Part shown: in pieces, positions 36,191 to 49,156 of the stretch
How positions within the stretch are numbered: position 1 is the first letter of the stretch
Layout of the letters: each line of letters opens with the position of its first letter
Assembly: GCA_029204225.1 (NCBI GenBank)
Contig: CM055098.1
Coordinates: 7,154,746-7,218,745 of the forward strand
Origin: Diphasiastrum complanatum
Taxonomy: Eukaryota > Streptophyta > Lycopodiopsida > Lycopodiales > Lycopodiaceae
Direction: 5' to 3'
DNA length: 64,000 bases
Translations under genes and position numbers: made by a program
The notes under the pieces: generated by a model
The model's input: only the letters and a program-made list of their open reading frames with translations
Told to the model about the DNA's origin: nothing
Databases searched by the model: none

Positions 36191-36296
36191 TTTCAAAACA
36201 TGAAGCATTGGCACATTTGTGTGGCTACCACATTTATCAACTTTTTCAAAACATGAAGCATTGGCACATTTGTGTGGCTACCACATTTATCAACTT
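36191..36296. repeat. Perfect 53-bp tandem duplication
   Basis: 36191-36243 and 36244-36296 are identical over all 53 bp, starting tttcaaaacatgaagc. The absence of any difference points to a recent event. The stretch 36297-37800 shows no gene. Confidence 0.95.
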
Positions 36297-37816
36297 TTAG
36301 AAGCGAGATGAGGAAGACTTGCTATTGGCCTTGACTAGAATAAATAGGCACTTGTGTGCATTTTTCCTATGAATACAAAGTCTTTTTAATCAAATAAATG
36401 GTGTGAACATTAATGCTATGAGCCATTATATGTGCAAGTAGTGATGAAAGCATAGAAGGTTTCCACTAAGGAAGTATTTAGATAGCTACTATACTATTGG
36501 TGCCATTCCCCTCTGTTGATTCCATGCCCCCTACATATACCGTTGGCCATCTACGATAATACCTCCCATGTCATTTTTTGCCAATGCTCCAATATTGTAG
36601 AAGTTTAGTAGAAACTTATTCTACGTTACATAAGTCTTGGAAGTTTTTTAAAGAATGAAATGTATTCTAGATTTGTAAATCAGTTGTCATCATTAGTCAT
36701 TGAGATGATAGAGTCACAACCTCCTATTGTCATGATTACAATCAATATGGTCACAACCACAACTTTCATAGTAAGCATTTATCTTATTCATTTGTCACAT
36801 GGGTCTTATATGTCAATTATGATGCTCGACACTCGTATATAAAAATTCTAGATAATTCATTGAGTGACAAGGGAGATAAGTATATGCAAGTTTTGTTACA
36901 AATTTTGTCTCCTATCAATATCTTGTAGTATATGGGCACCTAATAAGACCTACTTTGATATTTCATAGATTACATACCAATGCAACTATGCAATACTTAA
37001 TGAATTTATCTATATTCAATATGAAACTAATGTGAATATATCATAACTATGTTATAGATTGTGAGGGCCACCCTCATAATCTCTTAATTTTTATTGTAAG
37101 TTGAATGAGACATATGTCAAACCCAATCTATCTGATAGAATATTTCAGATCATACAATCTGTTCTTGTTAAAAGATTCTATATTGAAACACATTCCTCAT
37201 AAAGATCTAATTTTGATGAGCAAAGAGCTATAAAAGGAGACCAATAGAGGAGCTCAAAAGACATGGTACAATTGCTCTTTAGATCATCTTCCAAGTACAC
37301 CATTATCTTATAGTACATGATCATTAGTGTCATAGAACTTTTGAAGGACGGGACAGTTGAAACTCCCACATGAAGGTCATAGTTAGGTCTGATTGGCCTT
37401 ATTAGGGTATTGATGTTGGGTTTAGGTCTGAAATGGTTAGGGACAAACCCTAAACTCAAAATCCAACATAGTTTTGTATATAGATCCACGTACTCTTTGA
37501 ATATAATAGATGTAGAAATCAAGAATTTGAGTTTTCCAATATAGTGTTTGTTGGTGGTGAGTTGTAGCTTCATAGTGTTGTTAATATTTGATGTGTAATA
37601 GCTTGTTTTAAAGCTTAGTTAGTTTTTTACAGGTCTTGATAGGTGGTTGTACTTTCAAATCTAAGTTTTGATCAAAGTCTATGTGCCAATGTGGCGAGAT
37701 AAGCTAGAATTGTGATCTAGACTTGATTTCAAGTGGTAGTATGCATTCAATTTGATGTTTTTTGCAAACTTCATCACTTTATGATTGATTAGGATCCTTT
37801 TGCACTCAATTTTACA

Positions 37817-38660
37817 TGGTATCAAAGCTTGATTGAAAGTGAGCTTACATATCATCTTTTGGACTTGTTGGAGTCAAATGGTGTTGAATAGAATCTGAAA
37901 TGTTGTGTATAAGCTTCATAAACCATGAAGAACCCATTGTGACTTCACCTTCAAAGAGACATATTGCAAACCTTGTATGAGAATAAATGAATTATCTTTG
38001 AAGGACACTTATCCATACAAAGGTATTTTTCCTCATTAAATTTAAGCTCAACAAGTATGTAATGCAAAATACTAGTGGTAAGAAAAAACTAGTCAAGTTG
38101 GGATGAATGATCTTGGTGATTTTTTTGTTGGCTTGAAAGATTATCATAGTTTGGATCCTTGTTTACATCATCAACATCAAGAGGGAGTTGGCATGATGAA
38201 GGAACAAGACATCAAGGAGAAACTCAAAAGGGAGCACTTGTTTCGAGGCAAAAGAGATTTGAATTTACATCACAAGGCTTGAGTGAAGACAAAGGAGCAT
38301 CGAGGAAGTTTCTTCCTATCTCTCTTTACTCATCTTACTTTATGTTTGATACAAAAAACATGTCATGAATTTTACAATGTCCTTGGATGATGATAATATG
38401 AACATTGTTTGTCATCGTATATCTTATAATGATGAAATAGTTCACATTACTACTTTGATTGGAGTTTCAAACAAAGGCCTCATATTGTGACTTATTCACT
38501 GTTGGATTTCTAAGGAGTGAAGATCTTCATTGGAAAGATGACAATTTGGAGTTCATTGTTTTGTTGGATGAAGTCAAGATGGTGGCATTTCAAACTTTGG
38601 TTGTATGTGCTTCACATAAAAGTTGGATCTTGTAGAAGTGGTCAGCGATTGAATCGCTAT
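37817..38660 (+). mobile_element. Possible LTR-retroelement remnant with primer site
   Basis: tggtatcaaagc at 37817-37828 directly follows a CA (ttttaca), as expected for an LTR end plus tRNA-Met primer site. The following 800 bp have weak retroelement-like frames full of stops, and no catalytic motif is certain. No matching LTR pair was found, so this is tentative. Confidence 0.35.
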
Positions 38661-39587
38661 GTATTATGACCTATTTTACGTAGGATAAGTGCAAACCATT
38701 ATGTGTATTAAGAGTGCATCACTGTAGCAATGGATTAGTAGAAACATATCTAGAAATGGATCATTGTAGTAGCAGGTCCGTGGTACAACCAATGAGCCAT
38801 GTGGTTGTGAGCTGCATGAGGTTAATCCTTTGTGCTTAATAATCAACAAAAATGTGGGTGCATATTCCTAATCCAAGCGGGTGTCATTGACATTGGTTTT
38901 CAACGCACCAATTCATACTTAATCGTGTATCTATCAATCCACGAAAGTAAATATATTTGTAAAGCCATCATTCAAGCGACTATCATCAGCATTGGTCTTC
39001 AACGCATTACTACATACCAAATACTTATGCTAACTATGTTGCATCAAACGAATGTGTTGGTTGCTATGAACAACAGTACAGAAGAAAAAAAATTTCAACG
39101 CTGGTAGTCCACGCTACCCATCTGAAAATTAGTGCGATGATAGTCCACGCTACCCAACTGAATTACATAACAGACCAAAGCATGATGAATAATGCATGTA
39201 GTGCGCATTCATACCTGAAGGAGTGCTTGATAACGTGATCATGTCGTAGTAGTTGGGCGTTGTCGAGAATTCATGAACACCCTGAGAGCATAATGAAGAA
39301 GAAGAGGAGAGTAGAGAGGAGGTGGAGGTAGCTCAAAGAATAGTTGTGTATAAAATAGCTAAAAAGTAAGCTTAGTGTGAAACTTCGTAGAAAGAACCAT
39401 ACTTTGCCTTGTGTATGAAGCAAATCATAGCAACCATTGGATGAGATCAGGGTAAATCGTGACCGTTCGAAGAAGAGACTTTTCAAAAAAAAAATCCCAC
39501 TAAAAGATTCATACCATTTAGGGGTGTATGCCCGAAAGTTTAGGCAGCTTATAACAAGAGGGGGTGATACGACATTAGATATTATCC

Positions 39588-39734
<147 letters not shown>

Positions 39735-40102
39735 AATTGTTGTGGTAGTGCTCCCTCCCATGGCCTATTATATGGGAGTCAAGGTCAATGGATCGATGAC
39801 AAGAAGTGAGAGAACAGACAGTGCACTATACATGAAAAAAATTAAAAATCTCTTTTTTTAAATGGTTTTTACTTGTTTTATTTCAAAGAGTGGTTTTCTC
39901 CAATGAGTATTTTTTCTATATGTTTTTCCTTGTAGAACTTATGCTTTTCCATGCACAAATAGAATTACTTGCACAATGATGTCCTTAACATAGTTCCCTA
40001 GCTTCCTTGAAGGGTAATCCCAATTATTAAGCCTTGCTTAGGTGGTTACTTGGTTTGGTATTGACATTGTAGGTACTAATAAAGCTATTGATGGTGGTGG
40101 TG

Positions 40103-40122
40103 CTTCTTCTTCTTCTTCTTCT

Positions 40123-40207
<85 letters not shown>
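40103..40207. repeat. Compound (CTT)n(CT)n microsatellite
   Basis: About 24 bp of CTT triplets run directly into about 80 bp of CT, suggesting that the dinucleotide run grew from the edge of the triplet run, or the reverse. Confidence 0.97.
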
Positions 40208-40210
<3 letters not shown>

Positions 40211-40563
40211 GTTTAGGAAATTATCAACGATAAGCAAGATCTACACAAAATTTATAATTATCAATGAAGTAAACATAATGCACATAGGTACATTGATATA
40301 TTAAACGTGTTTGACTGACACAAAGATAACTCTTCCTTCATTAACAAATTGTGCTCTATATAATAGTGGATTATGAATAAGGTTTGAAAGAAAATAGTTG
40401 TATTTATGCAACATGCAACAGATGCTAAAAGTTTTAAATATTAGTCATTATGTCATCCTTTGGACTGCCATATTACCAAAAACTAGGCCCCATTATAATT
40501 ACATAAAATTGAGGCATGTGTTTTATGAAGATTTTAGACGGCCTTGCATTTTCATTGGAGCAT

Positions 40564-40821
40564 ATTGAATTTTCTTTGGAAAACACTTAGATCTTTGTTT
40601 CAAACTATGGTTTACCCTTACAATATCCTAATAGTATTTTAAATCTTGAAGTATATGACCAATGCATGCTCACTATGTATCCATTTTTTCTTATTGAATT
40701 TTCTTTGGAAAACACTTAGATCTTTGTTTCAAACTATGGTTTACCCTTACAATATCCTATTTTAAATCTTGAAGTATATGACCAATGCATGCTCACTATG
40801 TATTCATTTTTTCAAACCACT
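40564..40821. repeat. 129-bp tandem duplication
   Basis: attgaattttctttgg starts at 40564 and 40693. The copies differ by a 6-bp deletion (aatagt) in the second and about one substitution. AT-rich, non-coding; 40822-41134 holds nothing recognisable. Confidence 0.93.
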
Positions 40822-41134
40822 GATTAGCTTAAGACAAAGTGATCTATTGTTGATAACTAAGCAACTTGTATTTTTGAATGACTAATAAATCTACTATATA
40901 AGAACATAAGTTAATCTACTTAGCCATTGCATTAGCATGAAACTGGATTTGAACAAAGACATAGCAAAAAGAAAAAAATTAGGCTCATTTGATTGCTTAC
41001 AATATGTGAAGATGTTTACAAAGGATATTAGGTAGCTTGGCCAATTAGTTATTGCTCTTGAATTGTGAAGATTTTAGGTTTTGTTCATATTTCATACCAT
41101 GTCAAGTTGCCCGTAATGCCAAATGTTGTGAAAA

Positions 41135-41451
41135 TGGTCAAAATTGGCAAATTATAGCTTGATTTAACCTTGTAGAATTGTACATAGGTGGGTCTCACAC
41201 GTGTGGAGGTTGTTCACATGTGTGAAGAATAGGCCTAGGTAGGTTAGATCCTAATCATAAGAGTTAGTGTGATGTCGTTCTACAATGTTTTGATCAATAA
41301 TTGATTGTTCTTGCTTGTTTATTATCAAAATTGCCAATTTAGATCAAGATTTGAGTCTTAGTTTTGTAATAGATTGATTAACCAAGCACCCAATCACTCT
41401 TGAGGATCTTTTGTAGATCCATTTAGGGTCCTAGACATTGTACTTTCAACA
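41135..41451 (+). repeat. Probable 5' LTR of element F
   Basis: 41135 (tggtcaaaattggcaaatta) to 41451 (actttcaaca) matches 61901-62340 with a shared end (gatccatttagggtcct). It contains cacacgtgtg and cacatgtg palindromes. It is followed directly by tagtattagagccatg at 41452, a worn tRNA-Met primer site. Confidence 0.75.
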
Positions 41452-41639
41452 TAGTATTAGAGCCATGTACAAGAGTTTAATTGTTGATCAAAACCAAGTC
41501 CAAATATAGCAAGTTTGATGCTAAAAATCTAGTTTTGAAAGGGTGAGCCTATACTAAGTGATTGCTTCAAAACTTGACATCTATATTTGGTAGTGGGTTG
41601 CAGGTGTATTTTTCACACGTGTGGAGAACCCGTTAGGAT

Positions 41640-41990
41640 ATATTGATCGGGCACTGATCCCGTAGACGGCTACTTGGGTTAGCCGGGCAGCCACACATAG
41701 GAAAAATTAGTATGTACAGAGTTATTTATAGTACTTGCTATACTTGGGGGCATGTCCCAAGTTTGTCGGTCAAATTTGGCCATACCTTAGTTTGACAGGT
41801 GCTAGGTCAATTTTAGGACACCTGCCTTTTCATGCAGTTCGTGAATACTCTATATGTTCAGTGTTTCTTTGTAATCTAATAACTTTTGATGTGCCATCTT
41901 TAAGAGCTTGTGAGAGTGGCTATGGTGATTGCGTGATGTGATCTGCATACTGCACTAGATTCTATTGGAATTTCAACTTGGTATCAGAGC
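41640..41990 (+). repeat. LTR-like end with primer site (element H)
   Basis: tggtatcagagc at 41979-41990 is a perfect initiator tRNA-Met primer site, preceded by ttca/ac, as at an LTR end. The ~340 bp before it have a TATA-like ttatttatagta (about 41722) and are unlike the F LTR. The left boundary is not fixed and I found no second LTR, so H may be a solo or broken copy inserted in the leader of F. Confidence 0.5.
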
Positions 41991-44900
41991 GTCAAGGTGA
42001 TGCAGGAATGCACGATCCGGTGAAGCTATGGGATAGCGTCGTTCACTAGGAGAAATAGCACTAAGAGCATCTCAGGAGAGAGGACTCCATACGAGGTATC
42101 GGTAGTCCGGATGGCAGGAGACAGTAAAGTTCCTTTGATCTGAGCTTCGAGGAAGTGATCAGGATGGTCGAAGTAAGAGAATTCAGGGTGAATTCTAAGG
42201 TAAATTGCAGTTTTAGTAGTTTTGGGGGAAAACTATCATTTGAGGCATGAATTCTCTGTATGGACAGCCGTTTGGCGCAACGGGGCTTGCAGAGGGTCTG
42301 CAAAGAGCAGTGGATAATAACCATTGCAATTTACAGAATCTGATGTGGTGAAAATTTGTGAAAGTTTTGGAATTTCTCAGATTTCGTGGGGTATACGTGA
42401 TTCTTCTCAGAAAAACTGACTGTGTGTAATCAATACCACACCAAATTAGATGTCGTCAACTCCAACATGAAGGTAATAGCTAGGCGACCTCACATGAGTG
42501 AGAAGTTGCTAGGGAAAGCACTGAGAAAGCTGATTACGTACTCAAGGGTGCTGAGAAAACTCGCAGCTAGGGCTTTTATTTATAAAATCGTGAATCTTTC
42601 TCTATGAGCATTGTTTTTCAGAACTGTGAAAGCTTACTAGAGGGCGCCCTGGCGCTGTGAAGAGACTGGTAATGGGCCGAGTTATTAAAGATCTTTTCTC
42701 CATAGCTGAAAACCTAGCATGGAGATGAAGGAAGAAGTCATGAGAAAGAGGAAAGGTCGCGGGATAGCGCGTGCAGCCAATCGATGCTGATATGTAGTGT
42801 ATGCAGGAAGTCCGTGGCTGGAAGGTGCTGGTTCGGCGCGCAGATGGATGCATAACTGTAGGATGAGACCCTAACAAAATTGGCGGTCAAGATTCAATTT
42901 CAAGAGAGAAAATGAACCGTTCGATGGTAAGAGACCATTGGATGAAGAGGAAAAGGCTTTGAAAAATCCAAAAAGGGCCCTGAAATGCATGAAAGGCATT
43001 TTTTCAATTAAAAAATTTCAGAATGAAAATTCAGTTCATTTTGCAAGCAAAATTGGTTTTGGGCGTATCTTTGGCTACAAGGCACCTATTTTGGCCAACC
43101 TTGGGCCAAATTGACTCCTGAAACTGGCTGCTCGAAGCCAACGGACAAAGCCACATCACAGAGCAGGGAAAAATGCATTTTGAAGAGTTTTCATCACCAT
43201 TCTATCGAGTGGAGTGCATGTGACCTAGTGATGGGCTACACTTGCTATTTGGGTACCGTAGGGCCAAATTTGGGGCAATTTTTGGCTGGTAAAACCTGCT
43301 AAAGGGTGATACAATGAGGCATAATCACTTCTAAATCATTATTGTTTACTTCTAACTGGATAACAGGGTGTTTGAAAGCGGTAAATGTTGCAGTTTGGCG
43401 GCGTGACTACTCATCATTGGCGACAATTTTAAAAAGGAAAGCAATTCCAGGTGAGAGGTAGGCATGGTATGCCGGTTACAGGTGAAAATTTCTTGTGATC
43501 AAGTTCAACTCTTGGGGTTCAAACCAACCAACATCAAGTGACGTTTTGGAGGAATGCTCTCACAGCCATGATCGGCAGTTGTCGAGTCCGGTGATAGTTG
43601 CATTGACACACACATATGTATCTTGGAAATTTCTCATTCGGGGGAAAATATGGGATATCTTGCAGGTATACACATTTTGGCGATCACAAGTATGGAAGTG
43701 CGATGTGGTGCTAATTGAAAGCCATTGGACAAGATAGCGGACTTGCATTGGACGAGCTGTGTGTGGGACATACAGACGATGAAGAACAGGTCAATAATCA
43801 CACTTTGGATGCTCTTGGTGAGTGGTAAGTGTGATGATTTTGCGGTTTTACAGTCAATAAGTCAATTTTGATCAAGTCATTGTAGCTGTGAAGCAGTGTA
43901 TCAGGTTTGTCATCGAAGAGATACACTTCAATTGCCTATTTTGGGTAAGTCAATTCAATTTGCCATATCATGATTGCATCAGGGATGTAAATTCCAGTGA
44001 TGGTAGGGTGCAGATCGTTTGGTTTGGGCCATGGAAGATCTCACAGATTCACTTGGAGGGATATTGGCATGCACAGTTATGTGAGGGACTTGATGGTGGC
44101 TTTGGAGTTTACATCTCAGTGTATTCTCAAGGAGTGGTTTGGAACCATTCACAGGAGCAGCTTGGAGCTAGCTTGGAGTTAATATCTCAATGTGTTCTCA
44201 AGGAGTGGTTTGGAATCATTCACAGGAGCAGCTTGGAGCTAGCTTGGAGGAATATAGGTGGGGCACTACATGGTAGATGTTCAGATCTTTGTGATTAGGG
44301 ATGGCATTGTGATACCTGGTAGGGATAGCACTGCAGGATGACATGGGATGATCATTAGGGAGCAGCTATTTCAGATTGGACTAGTCACTTGATGGACAAG
44401 ACTTACAAGAGGATTCATGATGAAATTAGGATGCTGCAAACGGGGTGTGATCGGAGGGCAAACACTGTGGTGAGTGTTTTGGTAGCGATCTACTAGAGGG
44501 GACACTGATGGCGAGGACTTCATGGTGTGCTCATTTGGGAGTACAGGTTGGCATTACAGCAGGGAGCCAGTCTTTGGCATTGGCATCGATGGGGAGACAT
44601 CTACCATCAGGTGGTGAGATCAGGGATAAGCCTAGAGGGAGTCACTCAGAGCCATATACCTAAGTATGATCAAGGAGACAATGGTCTCGGGACCCCACTG
44701 AGCGACGACTCAGGGATATGCTTGTGTTGTCATGGTGTTGGGTGGCACATAGCCAGGGAGAGCGAGCAGATGCTAGGAGCCAGGTGGAGCAGGTGATGCT
44801 TTGGAGTTCGGCTTGTCTAGTAGGATGGTGACCAAGATGGAAGACATCATGTGAGCATAGTATGTGGATGACGAGTCCATTGGGGTGGCATTCAAGGAGA

Positions 44901-45139
44901 TGCTACAATTGCTCAAATATGATACATCATTGTATGCATAGTGGATGTTCTTCAGTTGGTGCATCATGTGTGGTGAAATAGGCTCCTTGGTGAGAGGCTT
45001 ATGTACTGGTGAAATCAGAGTCGGCAACGTCAAGCATGGAAATTTGAGCCTGCATGAGATGTAGGAGAGACAAATCATCATCAGTGTGTCTGGGAGAGAT
45101 GGGAGAGCTACTCAGGTATAGCCTATATTGAGTTTTGTG
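41991..45139. other. Non-coding interior downstream of H primer site
   Basis: About 3.1 kb with moderate GC but no gag, protease or pol motif in any frame. The longest frame (43888-44298, 136 residues) covers a tandem duplication and resembles nothing I know. It may be the interior of a non-autonomous LTR element. Confidence 0.4.
44103..44244. repeat. 71-bp tandem duplication
   Basis: tggagtttacatctcagtg at 44103 and tggagttaatatctcaatg at 44174 begin two 71-bp units with about five differences. Confidence 0.9.
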
Positions 45140-45740
45140 TGTCATAAAACGTGGGGAGGACCGGCAGCGGAAGCTCGAAGCTTTGAGCGTAGGCATGTAG
45201 GAAGGAAATGCAACAGTTAGCAGCAGAAATATTCAAGAAGAATGATTCATACAGAATTGCACAAATGAACAATACAGTAGTGAGACAAAAATTGCACTCG
45301 AATTAATATCAACAGTGAGTACAATGGCTTGAAGTAATAACTTCAGCTTGCTGAGCGTGATAACGCTTGCTACAGAAGAGCTCTGATTGTGTTAAGACAA
45401 CACTTTGATTAACTCATACATAGCTTGATTCAGCTAGTATATATTTACCGGTGTCTTCAAAAATATCTTACGAGCATTGAATGTTATTTACGCCAGTTTT
45501 TGTATATGTACAAAGTTGGTAACCGCCCTTGGGATATTTGGTTGTCCAGTTGTTTTAGAATTGATGATAAGCTGGCAACGTCGGTCCGCCACTATTGAAA
45601 AACCCGAAAAACCTAAAGGTGCCCTTAGACTGCAAGTATGTAAATCCTGAACGTGCCTCACACATAGATTCGTTCCCATGAGAGCGATAGTATAGTTCAT
45701 ATTTCAGCATGAATGGAAGATCCAAATCTAACTCTAACAT
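45140..45740 (-). repeat. E-related LTR, minus orientation
   Basis: From about 45140 the sequence parallels the reverse complement of the E LTR: cagcggaagctcg, tagcagcagaaat, then the palindrome array at 45328-45384 (tgaagtaataacttca, agcgtgataacgct). After about 45400 the similarity fades, so the far boundary is approximate. No target duplication was found. Confidence 0.55.
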
Positions 45741-46269
45741 CCATTAACCCTAAGCATTCACACTATATCCACTAACACTAGATCCACAACAAAGATAGCT
45801 TACTCTTTCTCTCTCTCCCTTATTCTCTCATAAAAAGTATAATAACATGCAATCCCAATAACAATCAGATCCAATCAACTAGCAAAATCCAAATAAAGCA
45901 TGAGAGATGGAGGAAAAGTAATATAGAGCAAGGACATTCATCCATCCATTTCACAAGAGAACCAATCTGCTTTACTAAAATGAGAAAATGAACATGTGTA
46001 GGAACTCGAGTTGGTCCCTTTTTATAGTAGAGAGGAGGACCTTGGCCTCTGAATCCTATTGGTCCATTTATGCCTCCCTAATTATTCAAATTTTAAAAAA
46101 GAGTGGGAACCATCTAAATTGGAGGGAAACCCAACTCTATTAACTAACTTGACATTTAGGCCCCTGCAACATTAAAAGTCCCGCAAAAAAGGCCTGAAGT
46201 CCTTTTATTGACTTTCTGATTAATCGAATTACTATGTGATCATTGGGTTAACTTACACACGCAGGGTGC

Positions 46270-47552
46270 CAAAAAAATGATGGCTAACACTTCATGTTCT
46301 ATTGTTGAATAATTCTTCTCCAGATCTGTAAGCTGTCTGCTTGCAAATCGTATAGGATAGTCCTTCTTATATTATCTGGCTGCGTCAAAACTGATCCAAT
46401 GGCATATTTCCAGACATTTGTGTGAACATGAAATTCAATTGTCCAATCTGGAGAACGCAGTATTGGTGCTGAAGTTAATGTTTTTTTTAATTTTTCAAAG
46501 GCTTCTAATGCCTCTACTGTCCAAATAGGAACAATAGTCAGTTTGCATATAGGTCCTGCTAAATCTGCAAAGAAGATAATAAAAATTCGATAGTAGTTCG
46601 CGTGACCCATAAACACATAAACTCCATGAATCGTTGTTGGCGGTGGCAATTTCATAATAATCTTGATTTAAGAATAATCTGTGGCAATACCATGTCTCGA
46701 TATCACATGCCCAAGCACAACTCCGTGGGAAACCCATATCTGGCATTTTTCTGGATTTAGAGAAATTTGATATTTGCGACATCTTTCAAATACTTTCTCC
46801 AATCGATCCAGGTGGTCTGTATGTGTACTATGGACTCCCAGATCATCCAAGTAAATTTCAAGGAATTTCTATAGATAATTTTTAAAAGCAAATTGCATTA
46901 CTCTTTGGAACGAACTTGGTGCATTACAGAGTCCAAACGACATTACTTTGTAAGCATAGGTGCCCCATTCTGTTGCAAAAGCTGTTTTATGACAATCGGT
47001 AGGTGTAATCTTAACCTGATTGTAACTACTAAATCCATCCAGAAAACTATACGCTTCCGCTCCAGCAAGGCGATCCAAAATGCTTTCAGTAAAGGGTAAC
47101 GAAAAGTGATCCTTTCGCGTCACTTTGTTCAAAGCCTTGAGATTCACACAAATTCTCAATTTCTCATTCTTCTTAAGAACAATGACAATTGGTGAGATCC
47201 ATTCGGTATGTTTGATTTCATACATGAAATCGGCGTCAAGCAATCTCTGAAGTTCTTTCTTTATCAGGTCCACAACATTAGGATTACAGCGATAGAACTT
47301 TGTAACCTTTGGAACTGCATCAGGTACTAAAGGTATGGTATGTTCAATAACTGACGTCGAAATACCCTTCAGATCTTGATAAGTCCATGCAAAGCAATCT
47401 TGATACTTAATAAGTAACATGCGGAGTGCTTGATGTTGTTCAGGATTAAGTTGTGATCCGACTTGTACAATCTTTTGTGGTTCTCCGGGTTCGGCAAGAT
47501 TCATTGGTTGTGTCCTAACTGGGCCATCGTAAACATCTTTCGAGTCTGGCAC
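46270..47552 (-). pseudogene. Ty3/gypsy reverse transcriptase-RNase H remnant
   Basis: The minus strand from 47552 reads in one frame through the gypsy RT: DCFAWTYQDLKGI, YEIKHTEWISPIVIVLKKN, LRICVNLKALNKVT, YSFLDGFSSYNQV and FGLCNAPSSFQRVM. After a TAG near 46869 come the YLDDLGVHS active-site block (about 46845) and LNPEKCQIWV. After another stop the RNase H start follows (FEKLKKTLTSAPIL, near 46495), ending about 46270 with the frame shifted. Gag, integrase and LTRs are missing. The four YLDD residues remain but the stops exclude function. Next to it (46030-46060) a TATA-like tataaaaa on the minus strand may belong to another LTR. Confidence 0.9.
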
Positions 47553-48119
47553 GTGTTCTTCGGGTTCACGATAGTTCTGAGTGGAAAATGCACTTTTTGA
47601 ATCTTGGGAACTCTCGCACGACCTCTTAGACTACTTAGGAACTCTCGCAGACTCACCTGTAAGCTTGTCTCAATGAGATATAGCTATAGGAGGTCTGGCG
47701 AAGGTTACAAAGCAGTATTTTTTATTTTTTAAAGATTTTTTGGATTTTGTTTTACTGTTTTTTTGGCTATTTTGGCAAAATGGCTTAGAACTATTCTCCC
47801 CTTCTACAGTAGCTTCTGCTGATGTGGCAGAAGGTACTGCTAGGTCGACGAGAGTTAGTTTAGAAAGTTAGATTTCTTATTTGGAACTTGAGTTTGGGCC
47901 TAAACATTATTTATTTACACCTAGGGCCCAAGTCTCTAAGAAACAACTTAAACTAACTAGCAATCTGCTCATTGGGTTGGGCTTATACACGCAGGAAGCC
48001 AGTGCCCTTGCACTTATTATTCTAATTGTATATTGTACTATGGCGAGGCCCACTTGGTAAGGTTTGGCCAACAGTAGTTTTAGCGGCAGGACCCACTAAG
48101 CCCCAACAGTAGCTCCTTG
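47553..48119. other. Junction DNA between gypsy remnant and F gag
   Basis: Non-coding. ttatacacgcagg at about 47981 resembles ttacacacgcagg at about 46253 on the other side of the gypsy remnant, so these may be worn ends of the same insertion. No longer match was seen by eye. Confidence 0.35.
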
Positions 48120-49151
48120 TACTTCAACCAAAGAAACATGTGATTCATTAAAGGCAATCTATGAATCCAATAAAACCTTTATGCTTAGAAATCAAATCTT
48201 GCAAAGTATGAGAAATAGTGGTGAGAGTGCACTTTGAGAGTATGTGCTTAGAATCAAACTTCTTGATAAAGAACTTGCTTCAATAAGAGATAAGATTCTT
48301 GAAAATGAACTTGAGCAAGTGATTCTCAATGGTCTAGGAGATGAGTTCTCTCTCCAATTTGGTTCAAAGCTTTGTCATCCAAGATGTTTTACCTTCTATT
48401 GACAAGCTACATAGTGTGCTTGTGGATGAGGAATGAAGGATCCTACATGCCAAGATAATTTCCTTTGCATGATAGAAATGAGAAAGCCAACTTCTCATTC
48501 AAAGGCAAAAAGAAAACCAATGGAGTCAAGAAGAATCAAAGCAAGGAGGTCAAGGAGGAGGACCAAGCATCAAGTTCAAAAGAAAAAGACGCTAAAATGC
48601 TTCTTTTGTGGAAAGAATGTGCATATTGCATCCGAGTGCTTCAAGAGCCGAGATGCACAAGGAGCTCAAACAAAGTTAAGCAACGAAGAATGTGATGATC
48701 CTTACATTGAGGAGGAGTCACTAACGGTGTCCAAGTTCCCATTAACAAGTCTCAAAGGTGAGGAAGAATCATGGTGGATAGATTAGTGGGGCAAGCTTAC
48801 ACATGACAAGTCACAAATATTACTCTCAACACTTACCTTTTGATAGATCTAAGAAGCTTATTCATACAGCAAGTGATCGTAACTACAAGATTGAAGGAGT
48901 AGGATTAGTTTTCCTATGTGTCTTGAATCTACCAAGAAAGTCTTAAGAGAGTGTCGTATGTTCCTAACATTACAAGGAAATTGTCAAGTGTTGGGCAACT
49001 CATGGACAAGGACTTATTTGTTATATTTGAAAGAAATGTTTGCTTGATAATGAAGAGTGGGAATGTTACTGCCAAAGGAATTTGTGAAAGCTAACCATTG
49101 TGGATTGATGGCCGAGGAAAGTGGAACCATTTCCAAATATATTGGATCACT
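48120..49151 (+). pseudogene. Copia gag and protease start (element F)
   Basis: Plus-strand gag region (SLKAIYESNK, LRIKLLDKELAS, LENELEQVILNGL), a frame with an intact CCHC knuckle (CFFCGKNVHIASEC, about 48595-48636), an acidic linker, and WWID at the start of the protease motif (48770-48785), where it breaks. Stops and shifts are frequent. The sequence leads into the pre-integrase region, which is interrupted at 49157 by element E. Confidence 0.85.
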
Positions 49152-49156
49152 CCAAT

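Noticed and set aside
37178-37573. 131-codon minus-strand frame
   Set aside because: Composition is that of translated AT-rich non-coding DNA and no motif is seen.
46030-47997. LTR pair around the gypsy remnant (shared acacgcagg motif)
   Set aside because: Only about 15-20 bases are alike; the rest does not align, so no LTR boundaries were claimed.
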